From the NCBI RefSeq assembly GCF_024171645.1, contig NZ_JALKAC010000001.1, positions 1,414,716 to 1,478,715 on the forward strand: a DNA stretch of 64,000 nt. The letters run 5' to 3'. Numbering within the stretch: position 1 is the stretch's first letter; every line of letters starts with the position of its first letter. A program made the position numbers and the translations under genes. Shown here piece by piece: positions 1 to 8,418 of this stretch. Source of the DNA: Flavobacterium sp. HSC-32F16 (lineage in GTDB: Bacteria; Bacteroidota; Bacteroidia; Flavobacteriales; Flavobacteriaceae). The notes under the pieces were generated by a model. It saw nothing but the letters and a program-made list of their open reading frames with translations. It did not search any database and was not told where the DNA came from.

Positions 1-1
1 T

Positions 2-448
2 TTTGGATTCACACAATTCTCTGGTCTTGGCGTTCCTTATATTGTTGACTCATTTAATCACCCAAATGAATGGTACGATTTTCTTCTTAAAATTCTTTTC
101 ACTGGATTTACTTTAGGCGTTGGATTTAAAGGAGGAGAAGTAACTCCGCTATTTTTTATTGGCGCTGCCTTAGGCGGTTCATTATTTTACATATTTCCAA
201 TGCCAATTGCACTTTTGGCAGGAATGGGATTTGTTGCCGTGTTTTCGGGTGCTACCCACACTCCCATCGCCTGCACTATTATGGGAATGGAATTATTTGG
301 AATTGAACCGGGAATTTTCATTGCCATTGCATGCACTGTTGCCTACTTTTCATCAGGTTCAGTTGGTATTTATAAATCACAGGTTGTTAAAGGTGCTAAG
401 TATAAACTATATCAAAAATTCAAGAAAAAAGAATTTCAAAATTTGTGA
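2..448 (+). CDS. ClC-family voltage-gated chloride channel, C-terminal part
   Basis: This is the 3' end of a gene that begins before the window; the frame is open from base 2 to the stop at 448. The visible part has the ClC filter-type motif GLGVP near its start and, about 40 residues later, the stretch GFKGGEVTPLFFIGAALGG typical of ClC exchangers and channels, then hydrophobic helices with MGFVAVFSGATHTP. It ends in a lysine-rich cytoplasmic tail without CBS domains. The family moves chloride, often in exchange for protons, across the inner membrane. The N-terminal half is not visible, so transport type cannot be judged. Confidence 0.85.
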   Translation, partial: FGFTQFSGLGVPYIVDSFNHPNEWYDFLLKILFTGFTLGVGFKGGEVTPLFFIGAALGGSLFYIFPMPIALLAGMGFVAVFSGATHTPIACTIMGMELFGIEPGIFIAIACTVAYFSSGSVGIYKSQVVKGAKYKLYQKFKKKEFQNL

Positions 449-551
449 AAATAAATTCCAATTAATCTATAATGTGCCTTTTCTACGAAACTTTTTAGCA
501 TAGGGATCATAATATTCAAAGGATTGAAATACATTGCTCCAAGATAAATTC

Positions 552-612
552 GTTCGTACGGAACTTACATTCCAAAAGTAGAAATCCGCTTAAATCAGTC
601 CTTCCGCGAAGG
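552..612. repeat. Two short dispersed palindromes in intergenic DNA
   Basis: The gap after the chloride channel gene holds the 13-base palindrome-like units GTTCGTACGGAAC (552-564) and CCTTCCGCGAAGG (600-612). They resemble the small palindromes at 15.1 kb and 36.8 kb. No gene is seen between 449 and 742. Confidence 0.4.
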
Positions 613-742
613 CGAATCCATGTCACCCGTTGCCGATTTCCAATACAAAACAATTTAATCCCAAAATAAATGAAAACTGAAACTAAAAACTGCGACTAAA
701 ATATTTTCAGCATTACATTAAAAAAATGTAAATTCGCACACT

Positions 743-1747
743 ATGAAAATACAAGATATTCAGGCGATTCAATTATTGCTTGCTGCTCCAAAGAAAATCG
801 TAATAATTCCGCACAGAGGACCAGACGGTGACGCCATGGGTTCTACTTTGGCATTATACCATTTTCTATTAAAAAACAATCATCAGCCAACGGTGATTGC
901 TCCAAATGATTTTCCGGATTTTTTAGCTTGGTTACCCGGTTCTGAAACTGTAAAAATCTTTGAAAAAGACACTGAAAACTGCACTAAAATATTAGAAGAA
1001 GCCGAGTTAATCTTTACACTTGACTTTAATGCTTTTCACCGAACAGGCGAAATGGAACATACTTTAGTAAAGCTTACTGCTCCATTTATCATGATCGATC
1101 ATCACGAAAAACCTCATGATTACGCTGCTTATACCTATTCTGATCCTTCATATGGATCAACTTGTGAAATGGTTTACAACTTTATTTCTTTCTTAAACAA
1201 AAAAGAAGATATAGACAAAACCATTGCAACTTGTATTTATACCGGAATTTTAACTGATTCTGGTTCGTTTCGCTTTCCGGGAACTACAGGAAACACACAC
1301 AGAATTATTGCTGAGTTAATTGATTTAGGAGTTGAGAATACGCAAATTCCAGTGTTATTATACGATAACAGTTCATACAGCCGTTTGCAATTGCTAGGAC
1401 GTGCACTTCAAAACATGAAAATTTTTGAAGCTCATAAAACCTCTTATACCTCACTTACTCAGGAAGAATTAGATTCTTTTAATTATGTAAAGGGTGATAC
1501 TGAAGGAATTGTAAATTATGGTTTAAGCATACGAGGAATTGTATTTACCGCTATCTTTATCGAAAATAAAGATGAAAAAATCATTAAAATTTCATTCCGT
1601 TCGCAAGGAGGATTTGATGTAAATCAGTTTGCTCGTGATCATTTTAACGGAGGCGGGCATGTGAATGCTGCTGGCGGAAGATCTGATACTTCTATGGAAG
1701 AAACGCTTAAAAAGTTTGAAGATTTAGTAACGAAACTAAAATTATAA
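743..1747 (+). CDS. DHH-family phosphoesterase (NrnA-like oligoribonuclease/pAp phosphatase)
   Basis: The 334-residue protein has the full DHH/DHHA1 layout. Motif I is HRGPDGDAMGS (residues 24-34), motif II includes D94, motif III is DHH at 119-121, and the C-terminal DHHA1 motif is GGGHVNAAGG (about 303-312). These bind the Mn2+ pair and the substrate. NrnA proteins degrade short RNA oligomers and 3'-phosphoadenosine 5'-phosphate in the cytoplasm; length and motifs fit that group. It ends 7 bases before gldI, so the two are probably cotranscribed. A weak -7-like box (TAAATTCG) lies just upstream of the start. Exact substrate preference is inferred from family only. Confidence 0.9.
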   Translation: MKIQDIQAIQLLLAAPKKIVIIPHRGPDGDAMGSTLALYHFLLKNNHQPTVIAPNDFPDFLAWLPGSETVKIFEKDTENCTKILEEAELIFTLDFNAFHRTGEMEHTLVKLTAPFIMIDHHEKPHDYAAYTYSDPSYGSTCEMVYNFISFLNKKEDIDKTIATCIYTGILTDSGSFRFPGTTGNTHRIIAELIDLGVENTQIPVLLYDNSSYSRLQLLGRALQNMKIFEAHKTSYTSLTQEELDSFNYVKGDTEGIVNYGLSIRGIVFTAIFIENKDEKIIKISFRSQGGFDVNQFARDHFNGGGHVNAAGGRSDTSMEETLKKFEDLVTKLKL

Positions 1748-1754
1748 AACCAAT

Positions 1755-2417
1755 ATGAACTACTTAAAACTTAGCATTTATTCACTGCTTTTTGCAGTTT
1801 TATTGGCAGGCTGTAAACACCATGAAGAAGCGCGAAGACCTATTTCGAGAGCTTCGGGTAGTTTTATGAAAAAATCGGCCGATAGAAATAAAAAGTTAGT
1901 GGCCAGCGAAGAAGATGTTATTAAGAAAATCATCAAAAACAATCCGAAAGTAAAATATTACGCTACAAAAAAAGGATATTGGTTTAGTTATGATGAAAAA
2001 AGCGCCACAGAAACCACTGCTCCGCGCAAAGGAGATATTGCTTACTTTAATCTGGAAGTGAAAGATATTGAAGGCAAAATCATTTATTCTGAAGCCGATC
2101 TTGGTCCGCAGACGTATTATGTAGACAAACAAGACATCATGATGGGACTTCGTGACGGAATTAAGTACATGAAAAAAAATGAAACCGTTACGTTCTTGTT
2201 TCCTTCTCACATGGCTTATGGTTATCATGGAGACAATAAAAAAATTGGACCTAATCAATCCTTAATCTGTACGGTTACGCTTCGTAATTTTGTTCCAGAT
2301 CCGGCTGCTCAAAATGCAGTGGCTGCTCCATCAGCACAAACTCCAAAACCTGCAGCAACAAAGCCTGCAGTGGCAAAACCCGCTGCTCCGACTAAAAAAG
2401 ATACATTAAACCCATAA
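1755..2417 (+). CDS. gldI: Gliding motility lipoprotein GldI, FKBP-type peptidyl-prolyl isomerase
   Basis: This 220-residue protein has a lipoprotein signal with lipobox LLAGC (Cys20), a charged linker, and an FKBP domain over about residues 60-180, visible as the MMGLRDGIKYMKKNETVTFLFPSHMAYGYHG region and the closing strand QSLICTVTLRNF. The C-terminus is an Ala/Pro/Lys-rich tail. GldI is known to be needed for gliding in F. johnsoniae and belongs to the periplasmic folding apparatus for gliding and type IX secretion components. Two further prolyl isomerase genes follow directly, giving a folding-factor cluster. The FKBP active-site aromatics look incompletely conserved, so strong isomerase activity should not be assumed. 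Confidence 0.88.
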   Translation: MNYLKLSIYSLLFAVLLAGCKHHEEARRPISRASGSFMKKSADRNKKLVASEEDVIKKIIKNNPKVKYYATKKGYWFSYDEKSATETTAPRKGDIAYFNLEVKDIEGKIIYSEADLGPQTYYVDKQDIMMGLRDGIKYMKKNETVTFLFPSHMAYGYHGDNKKIGPNQSLICTVTLRNFVPDPAAQNAVAAPSAQTPKPAATKPAVAKPAAPTKKDTLNP

Positions 2418-2433
2418 AAAAACATTTTAAGAA

Positions 2434-3507
2434 ATGAAAAAAAGTATTTTAGTATTACTACTTGCCGTTAGCTCATTTTATTCTTGTAAAGACGAACACA
2501 GCAATTTACCTGATGGTTTATATGCTGATATCGAAACTAATAAAGGTCATATTATCGTTGAATTAGATTATAAAAAAGCTCCTGTAACTGTTGCTAACTT
2601 TATAACATTGGCTGAAGGAAAAAACGAGTTTGTTACTGATGAAAGTTTAAAAAATAAACCTTTCTATGATGGCTTAAAATTCCACAGAGTTATCGCAGAT
2701 TTCATGATTCAGTCAGGAGATCCCCTTGGAACTGGTTCTGGAGATACAGGATATAAATTTAAAGATGAATTCTCAGATTTAAAATTTGACAAAGCTGGTG
2801 TTCTTGCAATGGCAAACAATGGACCCGGAACAAACAGCAGCCAATTTTTTATTACACATGTAGAAACTCCTTGGTTAAACAACAAACATACAATTTTTGG
2901 TCATGTTGTTGAAAAAGGACAAGAAGTTGTAAATAAAGTCGTTCAGGGTGATAATATCGTATCTGTAAAAATCATCCGAAATGGTGAAGCTGCTAAAAAA
3001 TTTGATGCAGTAAAAGTTTTCCATGATTATTTTACTGAAATTGCTAAAGAGAAAAGCAAATTTGCAGGAGTTCAAAAAGAAAAAGTAGAATATTATGCTT
3101 CTATAAAACCAAAAGCAACTAAAACGACAAGTGGTTTAGAATATGTTATTACTGAAAAAGGTGCGGGTAAAACACCGGCAACCGGAACTCAGGTTTACAT
3201 TCACTATGCCGGTTTCTTAGAAGACGGAACTTTATTTGATTCAAGTATTGAAGAGGTTAATAAATCTTTTGGGAAATATGATGCAGCAAGAGCTGAAGCA
3301 AAAGGTTATCAGCCAATTCCATTTCAGGCAGGACGTAAAGACGGTCTGATTCCTGGATTTATTGAAGGCATCGAAAAACTTTCTTTTGGAGACAAAGCAG
3401 TTCTTTTCATTCCATCACATTTAGCTTATGGAGAAGCTGGCGCTGGAGGAGTTATTCCGCCAAACGCAAATATTATTTTTGAAGTTCAATTATTAGAGAA
3501 ACCGTAA
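2434..3507 (+). CDS. Cyclophilin-FKBP fusion lipoprotein (dual-family immunophilin)
   Basis: The 357-residue protein begins with a lipoprotein signal (SFYSC, Cys about 18). Residues 30-190 are a cyclophilin domain with FHRVIADFMIQSGDP, NNGPGTNSSQFFITH and WLNNKHTIFGHVVEG-like motifs. Residues 235-357 are an FKBP domain with VYIHYAGFLEDGTLFDSS, GLIPGFIEGI and IPSHLAYGEAGAGGVIPPN. Both are prolyl isomerase folds. It lies 16 bases after gldI and is followed by a paralog with the same architecture, so all three may form one operon for folding of exported proteins. The lipid anchor places it on the periplasmic face of the inner or outer membrane. Confidence 0.88.
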   Translation: MKKSILVLLLAVSSFYSCKDEHSNLPDGLYADIETNKGHIIVELDYKKAPVTVANFITLAEGKNEFVTDESLKNKPFYDGLKFHRVIADFMIQSGDPLGTGSGDTGYKFKDEFSDLKFDKAGVLAMANNGPGTNSSQFFITHVETPWLNNKHTIFGHVVEKGQEVVNKVVQGDNIVSVKIIRNGEAAKKFDAVKVFHDYFTEIAKEKSKFAGVQKEKVEYYASIKPKATKTTSGLEYVITEKGAGKTPATGTQVYIHYAGFLEDGTLFDSSIEEVNKSFGKYDAARAEAKGYQPIPFQAGRKDGLIPGFIEGIEKLSFGDKAVLFIPSHLAYGEAGAGGVIPPNANIIFEVQLLEKP

Positions 3508-3553
3508 TTATACTATCCTATAATTACTATCATAGACTTAAATTCTAGATACA

Positions 3554-4684
3554 ATGAAATTTAAATTTCTATTTTTATTTTGTCTGGCTGTCGTAAACAT
3601 TCAGGCACAAGTTAAAAAACCAGCAGCAAAACCTGCTGCAAAAGCAGGAGCAGTAAAGACTGTTGCCGCGGCAGATCCAAACGAAGGGATTTTTGCTGCG
3701 ATTTCTACAACCAAAGGAGACATTATTTTATCATTAGAATATGTAAAAGCTCCTGTAACGGTGGCAAACTTTATTACTTTGGCAGAAGGAACAAATCCTA
3801 ATGTAAAAGCATCTCTTAAAGGAAAACCTTTTTATGACGGTTTAAAATTCCACAGAGTTATTAATGATTTCATGATTCAGGGTGGTGATCCTGACGGAAA
3901 TGGTTCTGGTGGTCCCGGATTTTCTTTTAAAGATGAATTTGCAGACGATTTAAAATTTGAAAAAGGCGGTGTATTAGCTATGGCAAATTCTGGTCCGGCA
4001 ACAAACGGAAGCCAGTTTTTCATTACACATAAAGATACACCTTGGTTAAACGGAAAACATACTATTTTTGGTCATGTAGTTTCTGGAATGGACGTTGTGA
4101 ATAAAATTGTTCAGGACGATGTTATGACCAAAATTGTAATTACATGTAAAGGTGCTCCAGCAAAGAAATTTGATGCTTTAAAAGTATTAAGTGATGATGT
4201 AAAAAAAGAACAGACCAAAAAAGACGAAGCTAAAAAAGTAGTGGCAGCAAAAGCCGCTTATTTTACAGCAACAAAAGCTAAAGCGACTGCAACATCATCT
4301 AACTTAAAGTATGTTATTACCAAAAAAGGAACTGGCGTAAAAGGTGCTGAAGGTTCCAATATTTTTTTCCATTACGCTGGATATTTTGAAGACGGAACTC
4401 TTTTTGACAGTAGTATAGCCGAAGTTGCAAAAGCTTACGGAAAATACGATGCTAACAGAGATGCACAAGGCGGTTACAAAGCTTTCCCTTTTACAGTGGG
4501 TAAAAAAGACGGTATGATTCCTGGTTTTATTGAAGCTCTGGATATGATGACAGATGGAGAAAAAGCCATTTTCTTCCTGCCTTCAAACCTGGCTTACGGA
4601 GAAAAAGGTGCCGGAGGTGTAATTCCACCAAATGCTACTTTGATTTTTGAAATTGAAACTTATCAAAATCAACCAGCGAAATAA
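3554..4684 (+). CDS. Second cyclophilin-FKBP fusion protein, secreted
   Basis: This 376-residue paralog of the preceding gene has the same cyclophilin (about 50-200) plus FKBP (about 255-376) layout, with FHRVINDFMIQGGDP, NGSQFFITH, HYAGYFEDGTLFDSS and YGEKGAGGVIPPN. It has a cleavable signal peptide (VNIQA-Q) without a lipobox, so it is probably soluble in the periplasm while its neighbour is lipid-anchored. An Ala/Lys/Pro-rich linker follows the signal, and a Lys-rich linker joins the two domains. A strong terminator follows. The tandem pair looks like a local duplication that split into anchored and soluble forms. Confidence 0.87.
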   Translation: MKFKFLFLFCLAVVNIQAQVKKPAAKPAAKAGAVKTVAAADPNEGIFAAISTTKGDIILSLEYVKAPVTVANFITLAEGTNPNVKASLKGKPFYDGLKFHRVINDFMIQGGDPDGNGSGGPGFSFKDEFADDLKFEKGGVLAMANSGPATNGSQFFITHKDTPWLNGKHTIFGHVVSGMDVVNKIVQDDVMTKIVITCKGAPAKKFDALKVLSDDVKKEQTKKDEAKKVVAAKAAYFTATKAKATATSSNLKYVITKKGTGVKGAEGSNIFFHYAGYFEDGTLFDSSIAEVAKAYGKYDANRDAQGGYKAFPFTVGKKDGMIPGFIEALDMMTDGEKAIFFLPSNLAYGEKGAGGVIPPNATLIFEIETYQNQPAK

Positions 4685-4704
4685 TTTTTTCTTAAAAAAT
4701 TACC

Positions 4705-4738
4705 AAGCCGTCAAATCTAAAAATTTGACGGCTTTTTT
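4705..4738 (+). terminator. Rho-independent terminator after the gldI/immunophilin genes
   Basis: The perfect stem AAGCCGTCAAAT / ATTTGACGGCTT is followed by a run of T, directly after the stop of the second immunophilin. Confidence 0.85.
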
Positions 4739-4847
4739 ATTTCACACATTCTGCTAAATCTTCAAATTTCAATTAAATAAAAGCACTTAAACAGACGCAA
4801 TGATAACGTTTGCGTATATTTTCTATTAATTCCTAAACAAAATAGCT

Positions 4848-4855
4848 TACCTTTG
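4848..4855 (+). promoter_or_regulatory. Candidate -7 box for the EamA transporter gene
   Basis: TACCTTTG matches the Bacteroidota -7 consensus TAnnTTTG and lies 32 bases before the ATG at 4888. No clear TTG is seen at the expected -33 distance. Confidence 0.45.
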
Positions 4856-4887
4856 CCAGCTTGAATTTTTTAAAACATACAATCAAA

Positions 4888-5784
4888 ATGTCACAAAACA
4901 ACGTATTAAAAGGAGTATTTTTAGTTGCTTTAGGAGCTACAAGTTACGGAATGTTAGCTACTTTCGTAAAAATGGCTTATACTGAAGGATACACTACAGC
5001 AGAAGTAACAACATCACAATTTATACTTGGTATAATTGGTATTTTGATTATAAACGCATTTCAAAAGGCAAAAAATAAAGAGAAAACTGTAAAAGCCTCT
5101 CCAAAAAACATTTTCAATCTAATGCTTGCCGGAACTTCCTTAGGAATGACCAGTTTATTTTATTATTTAGCGGTAAAATACATTCCGGTTTCTATTGGAA
5201 TTGTTCTGTTAATGCAGACAGTTTGGATGGGAGTTTTACTGGAAATGATTTTAGAAAAAAAACTGCCTTCAACGCAAAAAGTAATTGCTGTTTTAATCGT
5301 TCTCGTTGGAACTGCTTTGGCAACCAATATAATCAACAATGACATTCAACTGGATTGGCGTGGTATTGGCTGGGGAGTTTTGGCCGCAGCTTCATTTACA
5401 ACAACCATGTTTACTGCAAATCGTGTAGCTACAGAGATTTCTTCTGCTCAACGCAGTTTATATATGCTGCTGGGTGGTGCTGTAATTGTATTTACTTTTG
5501 GCTTCATTACGCAGGTTACACCTTTTAACCTGACAATTTTCTTAAAATGGGGAATTATTTTATCATTATTTGGAACTATCATTCCTCCAATGCTTATGAA
5601 TTTAGGTTTTCCGTTAACCGGAATTGGATTAGGAAGTATCGTTTCTGCTTTAGAACTTCCCGTTTCGGTAATGATGGCGTTTGTACTTTTAAATGAAAAA
5701 GTAATCTTGCTGCAATGGCTTGGAATTATTTTAATCATTTTTGCTATCATTATTATGAATGTGAACTTTAAACGAAAAATTTAA
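4888..5784 (+). CDS. EamA/DMT-family transporter
   Basis: The protein has ten predicted membrane helices arranged as two EamA repeats, with the repeat starts GVFLVALGATSYGMLATFVK and WGVLAAASFTTTMFTANR. The second half carries the usual ALELPVSVMMAFVLLNEKV segment. An in-frame TTG at 4861 would add nine residues, but the ATG at 4888 is preferred because it begins MSQNNVLKG directly before the first helix and sits at a normal distance from the -7 box. The family exports or imports small metabolites through the inner membrane; the substrate cannot be told from sequence. It stands alone between a terminator and the DoxX-like gene. Confidence 0.85.
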   Translation: MSQNNVLKGVFLVALGATSYGMLATFVKMAYTEGYTTAEVTTSQFILGIIGILIINAFQKAKNKEKTVKASPKNIFNLMLAGTSLGMTSLFYYLAVKYIPVSIGIVLLMQTVWMGVLLEMILEKKLPSTQKVIAVLIVLVGTALATNIINNDIQLDWRGIGWGVLAAASFTTTMFTANRVATEISSAQRSLYMLLGGAVIVFTFGFITQVTPFNLTIFLKWGIILSLFGTIIPPMLMNLGFPLTGIGLGSIVSALELPVSVMMAFVLLNEKVILLQWLGIILIIFAIIIMNVNFKRKI

Positions 5785-5872
5785 GACTTTTTCGCCTTAT
5801 TAAAAAAATACTGTCTTGTAATGTAATAAGTGTTAATTTTTTTCATAATTTAGTCATAAATAATTAATTATC

Positions 5873-6229
5873 ATGAACTTACCTTGGCATTTATATTTAA
5901 TGGCGATACTTTATATACTTGCCGGATTCAATCATTTTCGAAATCCAGGAATGTACACTAAAATCATTCCTCCTTTTTTTAAAAACCCAAAATTAATCAA
6001 TGTTCTAAGCGGTATTGCCGAAATTGTATTAGGTATTTCTCTAATGTTTTCGTTTACAACACAATACGCCGCATGGGGAATTATTGCACTTTTAATTGCC
6101 ATATTTCCTGCCAATTTATATATGTTTCAAAATAAAAAAGCAAGTTTTGGTTTACCAAAATGGATTTTATTTGTACGTTTACCCTTGCAATTAGTTTTGA
6201 TTGTATGGGCATTCCAATATACCCTTTAA
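5873..6229 (+). CDS. Small DoxX-like four-helix membrane protein
   Basis: This 118-residue protein is almost entirely four hydrophobic helices. It starts with LYLMAILYILAGFNHFRNPGMYTK, a pattern of the DoxX/MauE-like superfamily (GxxHFxxP at the end of helix 1), followed by LSGIAEIVLGISLMF. Members sit in the inner membrane; most small ones have no assigned function, some being linked to quinone or thiol chemistry. It is 33 bases upstream of the aquaporin gene on the same strand, so cotranscription is likely. The name rests on pattern only. Confidence 0.7.
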   Translation: MNLPWHLYLMAILYILAGFNHFRNPGMYTKIIPPFFKNPKLINVLSGIAEIVLGISLMFSFTTQYAAWGIIALLIAIFPANLYMFQNKKASFGLPKWILFVRLPLQLVLIVWAFQYTL

Positions 6230-6262
6230 CAAACAAATCTATTAATCTAAAATTATTTTATT

Positions 6263-6970
6263 ATGAAAAAATTGTTTGCAGAGTTCTTTGGAACTTATTG
6301 GCTGGTTTTTGGAGGATGCGGAAGTGCCATTTTTGCTGCCGCATATCCTGATTTAGGAATTGGGTTTGCAGGTGTTGCTTTGGCATTTGGTTTAACGGTT
6401 TTAACAATGGCTTATGCTGTTGGTCATATTTCAGGCGGACATTTTAATCCTGCTGTTTCAATTGGCTTATGGGCTGGCGGAAGATTCTCTGCCAAAGATC
6501 TAATTCCGTATATAATTGCTCAGTGTGTTGGTGCAATTACTGCAGCAGGAACCTTATATACAATAGCATCTGGAAAAGCAGGATTTGTAATTGATAATAC
6601 TAAAGCCGGAGCTTTTGCCTCAAATGGTTTTGGCCCTTTTTCTCCAGACGGATATTCATTACAAGCTGCGTTTATAGCTGAATTTGTGCTGACATTGTTT
6701 TTCTTATTGATAATTTTAGGGGCTACTGATAAATTTGCAAGTACAAGTTTCTGTGGTATTGTAATTGGTTTAGGACTGACTTTGATACACTTAATCAGTA
6801 TTCCAATTACCAATACATCTGTAAATCCTGCAAGATCCTTATCTCAGGCAATATTTGCAGGCGGAACACCGCTTTCACAGGTTTGGCTCTTTTGGACAGC
6901 ACCAATTTTAGGTGCTATTGCAGCCGGATTTATTTATAAATTATTGCTGCAAAACCACGCAGAGGCTTAA
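6263..6970 (+). CDS. aqpZ: Aquaporin Z-type water channel
   Basis: The 235-residue protein has six membrane helices and both NPA boxes: [11 protein letters not shown] (N62-P63-A64) and [11 protein letters not shown] (N188-P189-A190). The selectivity positions seen nearby, including H176 and R191, match water-specific AqpZ rather than glycerol channels, which carry NPA followed by a different arginine/glycine context. AqpZ passes water across the inner membrane during osmotic change. It follows the DoxX-like gene closely and is followed by a terminator. Length is typical of the family. Confidence 0.93.
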   Translation: MKKLFAEFFGTYWLVFGGCGSAIFAAAYPDLGIGFAGVALAFGLTVLTMAYAVGHISGGHFNPAVSIGLWAGGRFSAKDLIPYIIAQCVGAITAAGTLYTIASGKAGFVIDNTKAGAFASNGFGPFSPDGYSLQAAFIAEFVLTLFFLLIILGATDKFASTSFCGIVIGLGLTLIHLISIPITNTSVNPARSLSQAIFAGGTPLSQVWLFWTAPILGAIAAGFIYKLLLQNHAEA

Positions 6971-6993
6971 AAATTCTATATAATTCTAAAATT

Positions 6994-7036
6994 AAAAGAG
7001 AAAATCTGATATATTTATATTGGGTTTTCTCTTTTT
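6994..7036 (+). terminator. Terminator after aquaporin gene
   Basis: The stem AAAAGAGAAAA / TTTTCTCTTTT has a loop of about 20 bases and runs into T-rich DNA. Confidence 0.65.
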
Positions 7037-7090
7037 CTTTAGATAAAAACGAAAAAGAACTGCTTCTTTCTAACTTAAATCTAATTTGTT

Positions 7091-7927
7091 ATGAATGAAA
7101 TTATTTCTTACTTCAGCACCATTCCGTCTTCACACCGAAGTTTAATTTTAGTGGGCGGTATTACGATTTTTTGGCTAATTGAAAATACATTCCCGTTGTT
7201 CCAAATGCAGTATCGAAAATGGCATCATGCCGGAATCAATATTTTCTTTACCATTACGACTATCATTGTCAATTTCATTCTGGCTTTTATCCTGATAAGA
7301 ACAGCTGGCTGGACAACCGAAAACCATTTTGGAATTTTACAATGGCTGCCTCAAATACCTGCCTGGCTTTATACCATTATAGGATTATTGCTGCTCGATT
7401 TAATTGGTGCCTATCTTGTTCATTTGGTCGAACATAAAATAAAATTTTTATGGCGATTTCATCTTATTCACCATACTGATACCTGGATTGATACAACAAC
7501 AGCAAACAGGCATCACCCGGGAGAAAGTATAATTCGTTTTGCTTTTACCACACTTGGTGTTTTTATTGTGGGAAGTCCAATGTGGATGGTTTTTCTATAT
7601 CAGTCATTGTCTGTAATAGCTTCTCAGTTTAATCATGCGAATATTTCTCTGCCAAATAAACTAGATGTTTTTCTCAGCTACTTTATCGTTTCTCCAAATA
7701 TGCACAAAGTGCACCATCATTATATTTTACCTTATACAGATAGTAATTATGGTAATATTTTTTCCGTTTGGGACAGGCTTTTTGGCACTTTTACCACTCT
7801 GCCAAAAGATCAGTTAATTTATGGTGTTGACACGCATATGGAGCGCGAAGAAAACAATCAATTAAAAAATTTACTGCAAATTCCGTTTCAAAAATCAAGA
7901 TCTGCAAAAAATACTAAAAATCAATAA
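7091..7927 (+). CDS. Sterol desaturase/fatty acid hydroxylase-family membrane protein
   Basis: The 278-residue protein has about four hydrophobic helices and the histidine clusters of this di-iron superfamily: HLVEH and FHLIHHTD in the middle, NRHHPGE, and NMHKVHHHY near the end. These ligate two irons at the membrane surface and act in O2-dependent hydroxylation or desaturation of lipids. Bacterial members modify fatty acids, hopanoids or carotenoids; the substrate is unknown here. Spacing to neighbours and the terminator upstream suggest its own transcript. Confidence 0.87.
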   Translation: MNEIISYFSTIPSSHRSLILVGGITIFWLIENTFPLFQMQYRKWHHAGINIFFTITTIIVNFILAFILIRTAGWTTENHFGILQWLPQIPAWLYTIIGLLLLDLIGAYLVHLVEHKIKFLWRFHLIHHTDTWIDTTTANRHHPGESIIRFAFTTLGVFIVGSPMWMVFLYQSLSVIASQFNHANISLPNKLDVFLSYFIVSPNMHKVHHHYILPYTDSNYGNIFSVWDRLFGTFTTLPKDQLIYGVDTHMEREENNQLKNLLQIPFQKSRSAKNTKNQ

Positions 7928-8038
7928 AAAAATATCGCTGAGCGAAACAACTAATTATTTTTTTTATTAATATTGATATATAAAATGAAAATCAATCTAT
8001 TAATCATTAACCCTCTATTTTGAATTAATTTTCACGAG

Positions 8039-8317
8039 ATGAAAAAGAGTAACCGCAAAGAATTGAATTGGGAACAAACGGAAAAATTAGTTTCGTTGGC
8101 CTTAGAAGAAAGAAATCCATTTGAAATTATAAAAAAAGAATTTGGATTGGCAGAAAAAGAAGTTCTTGAGATCATGAAAAAGAAAATGCCTCTTGAAAAA
8201 TTTGAGATGTGGAAGAAGAAAGCTATTGCAAATAAACCAAAACCAAAGCCCGTTAAAATTGATGATTTTGACGAAGATTTGGACGGCAAATATTACATAA
8301 AGAATAAGTTCGACTAA
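8039..8317 (+). CDS. Small TIGR03643-like protein
   Basis: This 92-residue acidic/basic protein has the pattern of the uncharacterised TIGR03643 family: LNWEQTEKLVSLALEERNPFE followed by IKKEFGLAEKEVLEIMKKKM and a FEMWKKK motif. The middle part resembles a helix-turn-helix, which suggests nucleic-acid binding, but no function is known. It is a single gene with a clear terminator behind it. In many genomes this family lies near photolyase-type genes; none is seen here. Confidence 0.7.
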   Translation: MKKSNRKELNWEQTEKLVSLALEERNPFEIIKKEFGLAEKEVLEIMKKKMPLEKFEMWKKKAIANKPKPKPVKIDDFDEDLDGKYYIKNKFD

Positions 8318-8322
8318 GATTT

Positions 8323-8350
8323 AAAACTCCTGTTTTCGGGAGTTTTTTTT
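8323..8350 (+). terminator. Terminator after the TIGR03643-like gene
   Basis: Stem AAAACTCC / GGAGTTTT with loop TGTTTTCG and a T8 tail. Confidence 0.8.
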
Positions 8351-8418
8351 ATATTTTCAATTTGATTGTAACGTTTACATATTTTTTAAGTCCAATAGAC
8401 ATAACTAAACATAAACAA

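Noticed and set aside
4861..4887. TTG start of the EamA gene
   Set aside because: It lies only a few bases after the -7 box and adds non-conserved residues; ATG 4888 fits better.
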